Assembly (NCBI GenBank): GCA_022788105.1
Contig: JALEVZ010000081.1
Location: 1 to 35,185, forward strand
Origin: Prevotella sp.
GTDB taxonomy: Bacteria > Bacteroidota > Bacteroidia > Bacteroidales > Bacteroidaceae
Length of the DNA: 35,185 nt
Reading direction: 5' to 3'
Shown: positions 1 through 9,226 of the stretch, piece after piece
How the letters are laid out: every line of letters starts with the position of its first letter
How positions within the stretch are numbered: position 1 is the stretch's first letter
Notes under the pieces: generated by a model
What the model saw: only the letters and a program-made list of their open reading frames with translations
Databases searched by the model: none
What the model was told of the DNA's origin: nothing
Made by a program: the position numbers and the translations under genes

Positions 1-918
1 TTATTTGTTCACCTGGAACTTTGTGCAACCGCTTTCAAAGAAGGCGTTTATCTGCTGCGCGGCAGCAATGCCTGCATTAGAATTTGCCTCTGCAGTCTGC
101 GCACCCATCTTCTTAGGTGTTGAGAAGTAGCGTCCTTCAAACTTGGCGAACTCCGCGTCAGCATCGGGTTTGATGTCTGTGATGTAACGCAAGTCGGTAC
201 GCTCGGCAAGAAGTTTGAGCAGTTCAGGCTCGTTTATCACCTCCTTACGCGCCGTGTTGATGACGATACCGCCCTTCTCCAGTTTGTTTACGAGAGCATA
301 GTTGATGCTCTCCTTAGTCTCGGGAGTGGCGGGAATGTGCAGCGACACGATGTCACAGTTCTCAAAAAGAGCATCCTGCGAGTCAACAGCATGTACTCCA
401 GCCTCTTCAATGGCAGTCTTCGGACAGAACGCGTCGTATGCATACACCTCCATGCCGAAGCCTTTTGCTATACGAGCCACGTTGCGGCCTACGTTGCCAA
501 AGGCGAGTATGCCCAGACGTTTGCCCTTCAGCTCCGTGCCAGCCTTGCCATTATAGAAATTGCGAACGGTGAAGACGAGCAGACCGAACACCAGCTCTGC
601 CACAGCGTTGGAGTTCTGACCAGGAGTGTTTTCCACCACCACGCCTTTCTCCTTAGCATAAGCTGTGTCGATGCTATCGTAGCCAGCACCAGCTCTTACA
701 ACAATCTTGAGGTTGTGAGCAGCGTCGAGCACCTCTGGCGTGACCTTGTCTGAGCGCACAATCATGGCGTCAGCATCAGCCACCGCAGCCTTCAACGCTT
801 CGACGTCAGCATATTTTTCAAGCAGCACCAGCTCGTGGCCAGCACCTTCTATCTCCTTCTTTATGCCCTCTACAGCGGCAGCAGCAAAGGGCTTCTCAGT
901 TGCGACTAATACTTTCAT
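1..918 (-). CDS. serA: D-3-phosphoglycerate dehydrogenase (Lys-type active site)
   Basis: This NAD-dependent dehydrogenase oxidises 3-phosphoglycerate, the first step of serine synthesis. It is a short form of about 305 residues with no C-terminal ACT domain. The Rossmann motif reads AFGNVG near residues 139-144, so the first Gly of GxGxxG is Ala. The catalytic Arg lies in NTARKE (about R224). Where most 2-hydroxyacid dehydrogenases have TPHxGA, this protein has TPKKMGAQT (about 267-275), so the catalytic His is replaced by Lys. From memory this matches the Lys-type PGDH class described in Entamoeba and Bacteroidales. I chose the start MKVLVATEKP; an in-frame ATG at 939 would add MFKTFKT. The gene lies immediately downstream of serC, so the two probably share a transcript. 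The stop codon is at the very edge of the window. Confidence 0.93.
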   Translation of the reverse strand: MKVLVATEKPFAAAAVEGIKKEIEGAGHELVLLEKYADVEALKAAVADADAMIVRSDKVTPEVLDAAHNLKIVVRAGAGYDSIDTAYAKEKGVVVENTPGQNSNAVAELVFGLLVFTVRNFYNGKAGTELKGKRLGILAFGNVGRNVARIAKGFGMEVYAYDAFCPKTAIEEAGVHAVDSQDALFENCDIVSLHIPATPETKESINYALVNKLEKGGIVINTARKEVINEPELLKLLAERTDLRYITDIKPDADAEFAKFEGRYFSTPKKMGAQTAEANSNAGIAAAQQINAFFESGCTKFQVNK

Positions 919-941
919 GGTCTTAAAAGTTTTAAACATGA

Positions 942-2009
942 TTAATGCTGTGCCTCAAACTCCTTCATGCAGTCGACGAGAGCCTGTACACCTTCCATTG
1001 TCTGTGCGTTGTAGCAACTTGCACGGAAGCCACCTACAGAGCGGTGTCCCTTTATACCGACCATGCCCTTTGACGTTGCAAACTCCATGAACGGCTTCTC
1101 AAGTTCAGCATATTCGTCGTTCATCACGAAGCAGATGTTCATCAATGAGCGGTCCTCCTCCTTGACAGTGCCACGGAAAAGCTTGTTACGGTCAATCTCG
1201 CCATAGAGCAGTTCTGCACGCTCGTGAGCTTTCTTGTCCATAGCCTCTACTCCACCGTTAGCCTTCAACCAACGCAGAGTCTCAAGCGCAGAGTAGATAG
1301 GGACTACTGGCGGTGTGTTGAACATAGAGCCTTTCTCCACATGTGTGCGGTAGTCGAGCATGGTAGGAATCTGACGGGGAGCCTTGCCGAGTGCATCGTT
1401 CTTAACGATAATCAGTGTGACACCTGCCATTGCAAGGTTTTTCTGTGCACCAGCATAGATGCAGTCATACTTAGCTACATCTACCGGACGGCTGAAGATG
1501 TCTGACGACATGTCTGCAATCAGGCGGACAGGTGCATCCAAATCTTTGCGAATCTCTGTTCCGTATATTGTATTGTTGGTCGTTATGTGCAGATAATCAG
1601 CGTCGGCAGGACAAGTCCAGTCCTTAGGAATGAACGTGTAGTTGGCGTCGGCAGACGATGCCACCTCTACCACCTCGCCAAACAGTTTAGCTTCCTTCAT
1701 AGCCTTCTTCGCCCATGTTCCGGTGTTCAGATAGGCAGCTTTGTTTATAAGGAAGTTGTAGGGAATCATGCAAAACTCCAATGATGCGCCTCCACCAAGA
1801 AACAATACAGAATAGCCCTCAGGTATATTGAGAATCTCTTTGATAAGAGCTTCTGCCTCATCAACGACAGGCTGGAAATCTTTGGATCGGTGACTTATCT
1901 CTGCAAGAGAAAGTCCTGTACCATTGAAATCTAAGATCTGTTTCGCAGTATTCTCTATAACTTCGCGGGGAAGAATAGACGGACCTGCATTGAAATTGTA
2001 CTTTTTCAT
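942..2009 (-). CDS. serC: Phosphoserine aminotransferase
   Basis: This PLP-dependent enzyme converts 3-phosphohydroxypyruvate plus glutamate to phosphoserine, the second step of serine synthesis, and also serves pyridoxal phosphate synthesis. The 355-residue length is normal for the family. The N-terminus [14 protein letters not shown] is the family signature. The PLP-binding lysine is in [10 protein letters not shown] (about residue 190), and the C-terminus carries [15 protein letters not shown], which contributes to the phosphate-binding site. The gene is upstream of serA, with 23 bp between the serC stop and the preferred serA start, which implies an operon. A Bacteroides-type promoter lies about 85 bp upstream of the start. 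Confidence 0.96.
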   Translation of the reverse strand: MKKYNFNAGPSILPREVIENTAKQILDFNGTGLSLAEISHRSKDFQPVVDEAEALIKEILNIPEGYSVLFLGGGASLEFCMIPYNFLINKAAYLNTGTWAKKAMKEAKLFGEVVEVASSADANYTFIPKDWTCPADADYLHITTNNTIYGTEIRKDLDAPVRLIADMSSDIFSRPVDVAKYDCIYAGAQKNLAMAGVTLIIVKNDALGKAPRQIPTMLDYRTHVEKGSMFNTPPVVPIYSALETLRWLKANGGVEAMDKKAHERAELLYGEIDRNKLFRGTVKEEDRSLMNICFVMNDEYAELEKPFMEFATSKGMVGIKGHRSVGGFRASCYNAQTMEGVQALVDCMKEFEAQH

Positions 2010-2093
2010 CTGTATGTGTTTTTGGTTGTTACTATTATGTTATTGGTAATGCGGTGTTGGTAACACCTATAGTCGGTTTAAATTACCGTTTTG

Positions 2094-2125
2094 CGAAATT
2101 ACACTTTTTATCCGAAACGAGCAAA
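2094..2125 (-). promoter_or_regulatory. Putative serC-serA promoter (Bacteroides type)
   Basis: Read on the minus strand, TTTG (2122-2125) is followed after 20 bp by TAATTTCG (2094-2101). This is close to the Bacteroides sigma-ABfr consensus TTTG-N19-TAnnTTTG, with C in place of the third T of the last box. The same TAATTTCG variant appears upstream of the DUF3127 gene. Confidence 0.5.
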
Positions 2126-2218
2126 TTAATTCGCATTTTTCTACTGATTAGAGTCATTTGGCTACATTTTGCCACTGTTTTTTCTAATGAGCGGCTTTAT
2201 GTCACAGCGTAAAACGGC

Positions 2219-3535
2219 CTATCTAATAAGTTCAAACACAGTTTTCAAGCCCTTTATCTTCTCGTTGGCAACGGTCTTCAAGAGCTTAGCGGCGACGCCA
2301 GACTTTACCGCCACGTAAGCATAACGGTCTTTGACATCAATCTTTCCGACCTCGTCTTTCTGCAGACCGCCCTTCTTACACAAGAAGCCCACAATGTCGC
2401 CACGGCTTATCTTGTCCTTTTTTCCTTTACCTATATATATAGTCACCATACGCGGACACCCCGGTGCTGGCAGCTCGTCGGGCACAGTTATCTCGCGCGA
2501 CTCACCAACATAGTCGGGCAACGACTCGTTAGGCCCCAAGATGAAGAGCGATGTGCCAGCAGCATTCCATCTCGCGGTGCGACCCGTACGATGGATATAT
2601 GCCTCCTGAGTCTCAGGAAGATGGTAGTGAACGACGTTCGCAATGTTGTCAATGTCGAGTCCACGAGAAGCAAGGTCTGTACAAACCATGACGTTTGCAG
2701 AGCCGTTAGAAAACTTGTACAGTGCCGCCTCACGCTGCTTTTGGTCAAAACCGCCGTGGAAAGCACTTACCACTATGCCACGCGAAGAGAGGAAAGAAGC
2801 GATGCGCTCCACACTCTCGCGGTGGTTGGCAAACACTATCGTGCTCTCGTCAGCTGTCGTACACAAATAAGAATACAGCGTCTCAAGCTTGTCGTTGACG
2901 GGGCTACGAAGCATAAGCAGGTCTATTCGACGGCTCACAGCGTCGCAGTCTTCGAGGAAGTTGACAATCCGTGCGTCAGACATGCGTACATATTGTGGTA
3001 TGCTCTCAGCGTTGGTCGCCGACAGCAGCACATGGCGCGACGCGAACTTCAGCCTTGCAAGCGCACGCGACATCTCGTCGGAGAAGCCCATATCGAGACA
3101 CTTGTCAAACTCGTCAATGACTATCGTGCGTACGCCATAAGGTGAAATGTTGCCTTTGTCGAGATGGTCGACAAGACGGCCAGGAGTTGAGAAGACGATA
3201 TGCGGCATAACATTACGCATCTCGCGGTGCTCATCCATCGCCATGCGACCGCCATAACAGGCGTAGCCACGCACGCCGCAGCCCATCGACTGCAATGTGT
3301 TGCACGACTGCAAAGCCAACTCTCTGCCTGGCACTACTACCACAGCCTGCACGTTATCGCTCTCGACATCGATGCCTTCTGTCAGCGGCAGCATGTATGC
3401 CAGCGTCTTGCCTGTTCCTGTTGGCGACAACACGACAATGTCTTGGTCTTTCTTTCCAAAGGCCTCCAGAGTTGCCTTTTGCATGTCACTCAGCTCGGTC
3501 ACCCCGAGCTTACGCAGCACTTCACTTCTATTCAT
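2219..3535 (-). CDS. dbpA: DEAD-box RNA helicase with DbpA-type RNA-binding domain
   Basis: This is probably an ATP-dependent RNA helicase acting in large-subunit ribosome assembly. The 438 residues carry a Q motif region (ELSDMQKATLEAF, about 15-27), motif I SPTGTGKT (about 38-45), motif II DEFD (variant of DEAD, about 141-144), motif III SAT (about 172-174) and motif VI HRTGRTAR (about 317-324). The final 75 residues (VTIYIGKGKKDKISRGDIVG onward) match the DbpA RNA-binding domain, which in E. coli DbpA recognises 23S rRNA hairpin 92. That domain separates it from generic RhlE/CsdA-type helicases. The symbol is by family resemblance; target specificity is inferred. It stands alone, about 200 bp from serC. 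Confidence 0.88.
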   Translation of the reverse strand: MNRSEVLRKLGVTELSDMQKATLEAFGKKDQDIVVLSPTGTGKTLAYMLPLTEGIDVESDNVQAVVVVPGRELALQSCNTLQSMGCGVRGYACYGGRMAMDEHREMRNVMPHIVFSTPGRLVDHLDKGNISPYGVRTIVIDEFDKCLDMGFSDEMSRALARLKFASRHVLLSATNAESIPQYVRMSDARIVNFLEDCDAVSRRIDLLMLRSPVNDKLETLYSYLCTTADESTIVFANHRESVERIASFLSSRGIVVSAFHGGFDQKQREAALYKFSNGSANVMVCTDLASRGLDIDNIANVVHYHLPETQEAYIHRTGRTARWNAAGTSLFILGPNESLPDYVGESREITVPDELPAPGCPRMVTIYIGKGKKDKISRGDIVGFLCKKGGLQKDEVGKIDVKDRYAYVAVKSGVAAKLLKTVANEKIKGLKTVFELIR

Positions 3536-3612
3536 TATTCTTTGTGTTTTCTGTTTTTACTTCGTTTCATTGGGGGACACTTTCCGTCCCCGTTCTGATT
3601 TACCCCTTATGT

Positions 3613-4815
3613 CTACTGTTTGAGAATCTTTTCTATCTCCTCAAACTCCTTACCCATATTCAGGTTCAGATATATGGTGTAAAGAGGGAATCCCCATCTG
3701 TCACGCGCAGAGGGCGACAACTCGCGATAGCGCTGTAGATATGGGAGCGCACTTTTATATAGAGAGCGGAGGCGGGCACGGTTGTTGCGCGCCACCGCAG
3801 CATCACTTTCAAGTTTAACTGCCTGATTGTAATAAGCCAATCCGGCATTAAGATAAGCGTCAGCCAGCGTGTCATTGCGGGCAATAAGTCCGTCACACAC
3901 CTTTATACAGCTGTCATACTCGTTCTTTTCGAGCAATATAGAGCTCTTCGCAAGCAAGAACACCATGTTCGTGCTGTCGGCGCGCAGCGCGCCTTTGCAA
4001 AGAGAGTCCGACTTTGCCACGTCCTGTTTCACTCTGAAATAATAGTCGAACAGGCGCGGGAAATAATACATCGACAACGGGAAGCGCTCAAATCCAGCCT
4101 CCATTGCGTGTATATAGTTGTCAGTATCTTTCATCGACAGATAGGTCTCCGCCAGATACTGGAGCTTGTTATTCATGTTGGCAGTGTCGCTCAATGCCAA
4201 GTCTTTGAACTTCAGCGTCTTCTTAACGTCTTTGAGTTTATATCCGCTGTACAAAGCCAAATAGGCTGCGTCGCTCAGGTGAGTGTCTGACTCAGCGAGC
4301 TTATGCAACGAGAATAGCGGGTGGTCGATGCACCCTATGTACGTATCGAAAAAGTCGTAGGCCTTTGCATAGTCCTTCTTCTGTAGGAAGAACTGACCTC
4401 CTGTATAAATATTTTTGCGGTAAGGCAAAAGAAATTCGGCGTGTTTCTTGCGGTCTTTAGGCACCGCTCCCGCCTTCTTACACAGCGTTATGTCTACGGA
4501 GTCGTATGCTTCATATATTTGAAACATCTTACGGGCATTGATAAAGAGCTGCGCCGTGTCGTACTTGTTCTTCAGATAGAGCTGCTCATTACCCGCTTCA
4601 TATTGTTTTCTGACAGCATCAAAAAGCACAACCCATATCTTTTCATTGCGCAAGTTTGAAGAGTCGTTGAGCAACTTTCTCATCATCTCCTCGGCTTTAG
4701 GCAGAGTTTTGTTTGCCTTCACCATGTCACGAGCTGCTGAGATTTCCTTTTTTTGTGCACTAACGAGTAACGGGAGGCACAACAAGAACAATATGAAGAT
4801 ATGTTTTCTTTGCAT
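3613..4815 (-). CDS. Exported TPR-repeat protein (paralogue of the next gene)
   Basis: Function unknown. I chose the start MQRKHIFILFLLCLPLLVSA, a clear signal peptide with cleavage before QKK; the longer frame begins inside a terminator-like hairpin. The mature protein is about 380 residues of helical repeats with TPR character (for example the SCIKVCDGL...ADAYLNAGLAYYNQA region). Its C-terminal part (ALPYLQRYRELSPSARDRWG, then FPLYTIY) resembles that of the adjacent upstream gene (YLEKARDLDPDRRESNWSYP), so the two look like diverged tandem duplicates. It probably acts in the periplasm or on the outer membrane as a scaffold. It has no enzymatic motif. Confidence 0.8.
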   Translation of the reverse strand: MQRKHIFILFLLCLPLLVSAQKKEISAARDMVKANKTLPKAEEMMRKLLNDSSNLRNEKIWVVLFDAVRKQYEAGNEQLYLKNKYDTAQLFINARKMFQIYEAYDSVDITLCKKAGAVPKDRKKHAEFLLPYRKNIYTGGQFFLQKKDYAKAYDFFDTYIGCIDHPLFSLHKLAESDTHLSDAAYLALYSGYKLKDVKKTLKFKDLALSDTANMNNKLQYLAETYLSMKDTDNYIHAMEAGFERFPLSMYYFPRLFDYYFRVKQDVAKSDSLCKGALRADSTNMVFLLAKSSILLEKNEYDSCIKVCDGLIARNDTLADAYLNAGLAYYNQAVKLESDAAVARNNRARLRSLYKSALPYLQRYRELSPSARDRWGFPLYTIYLNLNMGKEFEEIEKILKQ

Positions 4816-4844
4816 TACAGTATGATTGTTATGAGAATAGAAAG

Positions 4845-4881
4845 ACATCTCCCCATACCCTTACGCGGCATGGGGAGACGT
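4845..4881 (-). terminator. Hairpin between the two TPR genes, possible terminator/attenuator
   Basis: Arms at 4845-4856 and 4870-4881 pair at 11 of 12 positions (core TCTCCCCAT/ATGGGGAGA) around a 13-nt loop. On the minus strand the stem is followed by a moderately T-rich run (GTCTTTCTATTCTC). It lies between the end of the upstream TPR gene and the start of the downstream one, so it may reduce read-through. Confidence 0.55.
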
Positions 4882-4999
4882 TATAATTAATTACTCTACA
4901 TGCGACACACGACGCATGCTGTTGCTATAAAACCGGATTGAAGTATAAACGCAGCCGTCATATCGTATCGCATTGAATGTCATACGGTTATACAGTCGA

Positions 5000-6208
5000 T
5001 TACTGACCAGAGAGCTTGCTCATCTCCTGAGTACGGCTGTCGTTCTCTCCGTAGAGAGTGTAGTAGCACTGATAGAGAGGATAGCTCCAGTTTGACTCCC
5101 TACGGTCGGGGTCGAGGTCGCGTGCCTTCTCCAGGTAAACTACAGAGTCTTCGAGCAACTTCTTCTGAGCCTCGTTATCTGACACTCCAGCAGCCTTTGA
5201 GTTGATGCAGAAGCCGATGTATGTGCAGATGATGCTCTTCTTGGGATCAATCTCGTGTGCCTTCTTGAAGTCAGCGATAGCCTCATCCCACTTAGCAGCG
5301 TTCATCTCTGCCTGAGCCTTGAGGGCATAGGCAGCATAGCACTTCGGATCTTCAGCAATCTTGTCGGCGATGAGCTTAGCCTGCTCTGCCTCCATGCCGA
5401 GGTTGCCATACATTGAAGCGAGGTTGCTGAAAATAGACTCGCGCTTGTCCTTTGCATAGAGAGCCTCAAACTGCTTTACACACTTTACAGAATCGTCGTG
5501 GTTCTTCAGAGACTGCTGCATGAGGTACATCTTGAGGTCGAGAGCGTCGTTGTATGTCTCTGCATCTTCCAGCGCAACGTCGCAATACTTGTTTGCGAGC
5601 TCGATGTTCTTGTTCTGGAAAGCGAGCACAGAAGCCACTCTTGCTACCTGTCCTACATACTGGTCAGGAAACTTCTCCTTGTCGCGGTCAGCGAAGAGCG
5701 CGTTAGAAGAGCTCTCTACATATACGCCGTAATAGAGTGCAGCCTCGTCCATCTTGTTGGCGTTGGCAGCATCCTGTCCTGCGTTGATAAGGTTGAGACG
5801 CAGATTCCAGAGTTTCTCCTGGTTTGCCTTGTGGAACTTAGGACTTATCTTGCCCTTTGCGTTGGGCATGTTGTCGTACTTGTCACACTCCATAGCGTCC
5901 TGCACGGCAGTACAGATAGCCTTGTTGAAACCTACAGTGTCGTAAGGCTCCACCTTGTCCTGCTTGAGCTGTACAGCCAGCGCGTTCTTGCTAATGATTT
6001 CCTGCTCCTTGTTGATTTTCTCTACTGAGAGCTGTACCAATTTGTTGTAAGCCTTTGCCTTGTCCGCATTGTCCAAAGAAGAAAGGCTACTCTTAATCAT
6101 GGTCTCAGCCTCTGAATAGGTTTTTGCTTTCAGGATAGCTTTGATGTCCTGAGCTGAAGCCGATGTGGCAACTACTGCCATCATGGCCATAAACATAAGT
6201 TTCTTCAT
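5000..6208 (-). CDS. Exported TPR-repeat protein downstream of gyrA
   Basis: Function unknown. The start MKKLMFMAMMAVVATSASA gives a signal peptide with cleavage before QDIK; a 23-residue upstream extension in the same frame has no signal-like character. The 402-residue protein contains at least one clear TPR pair (CYAAYALKAQAEMNAAKWDE then AIADFKKAHEIDPKK, about 285-320) followed by a second near the end (SVVYLEKARDLDPDRRES). It lies 86 bp downstream of gyrA on the same strand, and may be co-transcribed. No catalytic residues are visible. The neighbouring gene (3613-4815) has the same architecture and a similar C-terminus. Confidence 0.83.
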   Translation of the reverse strand: MKKLMFMAMMAVVATSASAQDIKAILKAKTYSEAETMIKSSLSSLDNADKAKAYNKLVQLSVEKINKEQEIISKNALAVQLKQDKVEPYDTVGFNKAICTAVQDAMECDKYDNMPNAKGKISPKFHKANQEKLWNLRLNLINAGQDAANANKMDEAALYYGVYVESSSNALFADRDKEKFPDQYVGQVARVASVLAFQNKNIELANKYCDVALEDAETYNDALDLKMYLMQQSLKNHDDSVKCVKQFEALYAKDKRESIFSNLASMYGNLGMEAEQAKLIADKIAEDPKCYAAYALKAQAEMNAAKWDEAIADFKKAHEIDPKKSIICTYIGFCINSKAAGVSDNEAQKKLLEDSVVYLEKARDLDPDRRESNWSYPLYQCYYTLYGENDSRTQEMSKLSGQ

Positions 6209-6294
6209 AAAATTATAATTTAAGTAAAATGTCTTACACTTTTTTTCATGACAGCACCGATGTGCTTTTGACCACACATCAGCGCCGTTAGGGT

Positions 6295-8973
6295 TTACTT
6301 TTCCTCACCGAAGAAGTCGCTGTCTGCGAAAAGATTGCCACTTGAAGCAGAGTCTTTTGCATCGGTGTTGTCAGCCGGCTCGTCAGCCACAACGTCTACC
6401 TGTGCCTCGCTGTTGACTTCTTCGCCGCCCGCTTCGTTGCCGTTGTCTGCCACTATAGCGTTCTGCTTCTCGTTAAAGCTGTTTTTGCTTTCCTCTTCTA
6501 CAGAAGCCTCAAGTTCCGAACTCATAACCTTACAAACACTTGCGATGACATCGTTTTTCTTTGCAAGATTTATCAGACGCACACCCTGAGTAGCTCGACC
6601 CATCACGCGACAGTCGGCTACCGACAGGCGGATGGCGATGCCACTGCGGTTGATAATCATGAGGTCGTTGTCGTCGGTAACATTCTTGATGGCCACCAGA
6701 CGGCCTGTCTTCTCCGTGATGCTGAGCGTCTTAACGCCCTTGCCACCACGTGCTGTCTTGCGATAGTCTTCAACCTGTGAGCGCTTGCCGTAGCCTTCTT
6801 CCGAAACCACCATAACAGTCTCTGCAGATGCGTCGTTGACAACAATCATGCCTATCACAGCATCGTCGCCCTCGTCGAGCTTCATGCCACGCACACCAGT
6901 AGACACACGTCCCATGCAGCGCACGTCGCTCTCGTTGAATCGTACAGCCCTACCGTTGCGGTTAGCGAGGATAAGCTCGTTCTTGCCGTTGGTCAGACGA
7001 ACGTCTACCACCTCGTCGCCCTCGACAATGTTGATGGCTATCACACCGTTGGCACGCGGACGAGAGTAAGCCTCCAGCGAAGTCTTCTTCACAGTACCGT
7101 TCTTTGTGGCGAACACTACGTAGTGAGACTTCACAAATTCCTCGTCGTCAAGACCTCTCAGACGGAGCAGTGCGTTCACAGAGTCGTCGCTCTCGATGTT
7201 GAGCATGTTCTGTATAGCACGTCCCTTGAAGTTCTTGTCACCCTCCGGAATCTCATAACACTTGAGCCAGTAGCAGCGGCCCTTCTTTGTGAAGAACAGC
7301 ATGGTCTGGTGCATGGTAGCGGGATAGATATACTCGGTGAAGTCCTGCTCACGTGTGCGGGCACCCTTTGAGCCTACGCCGCCTCTCGCCTGCTCACGGA
7401 ACTCGCTGAGAGGCGTGCGCTTGATGTAGCCGAGATGGCTGACAGTGATGACAACGGGGTCGTTGGGATAGAAGTCCTCGGCATTGAACTCATGCTCGTA
7501 AGGTTTGATTTTCGTGCGACGCTCGTCGCCATATTTCTCCTTCACCTCAATAAGGTCTTCCTTCATAACCTGCTTGCACAGTTCGGGGTCGTCGAGGATA
7601 GCCTGCAAATGAGCGATAAGTTTCTCAAGTTCCTCATACTCATTGCGCAGCTGGTCCATACGCAGACCTGTGAGCTGAGCCAGACGCATATCTACAATGG
7701 CTTTTGACTGCACCTCGTCGAGGTTGAAGCGCTGCTCCAAATTGCGCTGTGCGTCGACAGGAGTCTTGCTTGCGCGGATGATGTGTACCACCTCGTCGAT
7801 ATTGTCGCAAGCAATAATCAGACCTTCAATGATGTGCGCACGGTCTTGTGCTTTCTTAAGGTCGAACTGCGTGCGACGGATAGTAACGTCGTGACGGTGC
7901 TCCACGAAGTAGCGGATGCACTCTTTGAGAGAGAGCAGACGCGGACGGCCCTTCACCAGCGCGATGCAGTTTACAGAGAACGAACTCTGCATTGCCGTCA
8001 TCTTGTAAAGCTTGTTCAGAATGACGTTGGCGTTGGCGTCGCGCTTAACGTCTACAACGATGCGCATGCCCTGACGTCCAGACTCGTCGTTCACGTTTGA
8101 GATGCCGTCGAGTCGTCCCTCCTTCACGAGGTCGGCGATGTTCTCTACGAGCTGTGCCTTGTTCACGCCGTAAGGTATCTCTGTGACAACAATCTTGTCA
8201 TGGGTGTCGCCGCTTTCAATCTCAGACTTTGCGCGCAGCACGATGCGTCCGCGACCAGTCTCGTAAGCGTCTTTAACTCCCTGAAGTCCATAGATATAGG
8301 CGCCTGTCGGGAAGTCGGGAGCCTTTATGTACTGCATCAGCCCCTCGGTGTCGATATCGTTGTTGTCGATATATGCGCAACATCCGTCAATCACCTCCGA
8401 GAGGTTGTGTGTCGGAATGTTTGTCGCCATGCCGACAGCGATGCCGTTGCCACCATTGACAAGCAGGTTGGGCACACGTGTAGGCATGACCGACGGCTCA
8501 AGGAGAGTGTCGTCGAAGTTGGGCACCATGTCAACAGTGTCCTTATCCAAGTCGTCCATAATGTGCTCGCCCATCTTTGACAAGCGGCACTCGGTGTATC
8601 GCATGGCTGCCGGAGAGTCTCCGTCAACCGATCCGAAGTTTCCATGACCGTCTACGAGCATGTAACGCATGTTCCAATCCTGGCCCATACGCACGAGTGC
8701 TCCATATACTGAGCTGTCGCCATGGGGATGATATTTACCCAGCACCTCACCAACGACACGCGCACATTTCTTGTACGGGTTGGTGCTTGTGTTACCGATG
8801 CCGAGCATACCGTAAAGAATGCGACGGTGTACGGGCTTGAAGCCGTCACGCACGTCGGGCAAAGCACGGGCAACTATTACTGACATACTGTAATCGATGT
8901 ACGAGGTTTTCATCTCATCCTCGATGTTGACCTTCATTATCCGGTCCAAATCAAACGTCTGATTTTCGTCCAT
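6295..8973 (-). CDS. gyrA: DNA gyrase subunit A
   Basis: This is the breakage-reunion subunit of the GyrA2GyrB2 topoisomerase that introduces negative supercoils. The 892-residue protein has the N-terminal topoisomerase IV/gyrase A domain with catalytic Tyr in AAMRYTECR (Y126) and a quinolone-region HPHGDSSVYG (82-91). S87 corresponds to E. coli Ser83; E. coli Asp87 is Gly91 here. The C-terminal beta-pinwheel starts near residue 505. The GyrA box is degenerate (QARGGVG instead of QRRGGKG), and a second similar strand reads KTARGGKGVK. The tail (about 825-892) is acidic and low complexity, as in many gyrases. GyrA rather than ParC is favoured by the complete pinwheel, recognisable box and acidic tail. 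Confidence 0.95.
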   Translation of the reverse strand: MDENQTFDLDRIMKVNIEDEMKTSYIDYSMSVIVARALPDVRDGFKPVHRRILYGMLGIGNTSTNPYKKCARVVGEVLGKYHPHGDSSVYGALVRMGQDWNMRYMLVDGHGNFGSVDGDSPAAMRYTECRLSKMGEHIMDDLDKDTVDMVPNFDDTLLEPSVMPTRVPNLLVNGGNGIAVGMATNIPTHNLSEVIDGCCAYIDNNDIDTEGLMQYIKAPDFPTGAYIYGLQGVKDAYETGRGRIVLRAKSEIESGDTHDKIVVTEIPYGVNKAQLVENIADLVKEGRLDGISNVNDESGRQGMRIVVDVKRDANANVILNKLYKMTAMQSSFSVNCIALVKGRPRLLSLKECIRYFVEHRHDVTIRRTQFDLKKAQDRAHIIEGLIIACDNIDEVVHIIRASKTPVDAQRNLEQRFNLDEVQSKAIVDMRLAQLTGLRMDQLRNEYEELEKLIAHLQAILDDPELCKQVMKEDLIEVKEKYGDERRTKIKPYEHEFNAEDFYPNDPVVITVSHLGYIKRTPLSEFREQARGGVGSKGARTREQDFTEYIYPATMHQTMLFFTKKGRCYWLKCYEIPEGDKNFKGRAIQNMLNIESDDSVNALLRLRGLDDEEFVKSHYVVFATKNGTVKKTSLEAYSRPRANGVIAINIVEGDEVVDVRLTNGKNELILANRNGRAVRFNESDVRCMGRVSTGVRGMKLDEGDDAVIGMIVVNDASAETVMVVSEEGYGKRSQVEDYRKTARGGKGVKTLSITEKTGRLVAIKNVTDDNDLMIINRSGIAIRLSVADCRVMGRATQGVRLINLAKKNDVIASVCKVMSSELEASVEEESKNSFNEKQNAIVADNGNEAGGEEVNSEAQVDVVADEPADNTDAKDSASSGNLFADSDFFGEEK

Positions 8974-9226
8974 TAAATATCAATATAATTTACTTTTACT
9001 TCTTGTATAGCTGTCACTCCATCCGTCACATAGGCTTAACAACACCGACTTTTCAAACAAAAATCGCGTCAGAGGCCATTTATTTTGCGTTTAAACGGAC
9101 GCAGCATGTTTTTAATGTGTAAAATTAATCATTTTTATTCACACACGCAAACAAATCGCCGCTTTGTGTGTGTTATTTTTAGTTAAGGTCTGTCAGACAA
9201 GACGGCAAAAACCGAAAGTAAGCAAA
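8974..9226. other. gyrA upstream region, no gene
   Basis: This AT-rich stretch holds no convincing ORF. It contains the gyrA promoter candidate (9120-9151) and an 11-bp hairpin with one G-T pair (arms 9141-9151 and 9163-9173, ACACACGCAAA/TTTGTGTGTGT). A T-rich stretch follows the hairpin on the plus strand. The role of the hairpin is unknown. Confidence 0.6.
9120..9151 (-). promoter_or_regulatory. Candidate gyrA promoter
   Basis: On the minus strand TTTG (9148-9151) is followed after 20 bp by TAATTTTA (9120-9127), one base off the Bacteroides -7 consensus TAnnTTTG. It would give a leader of roughly 140 nt before gyrA. Confidence 0.38.

Noticed and set aside
3573..3591. GGGGAC/GTCCCC hairpin upstream of the first TPR gene as terminator of the helicase gene
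   Set aside because: It has a short stem and no T-run on the minus strand, and it lies 5' of the helicase gene, not 3'.
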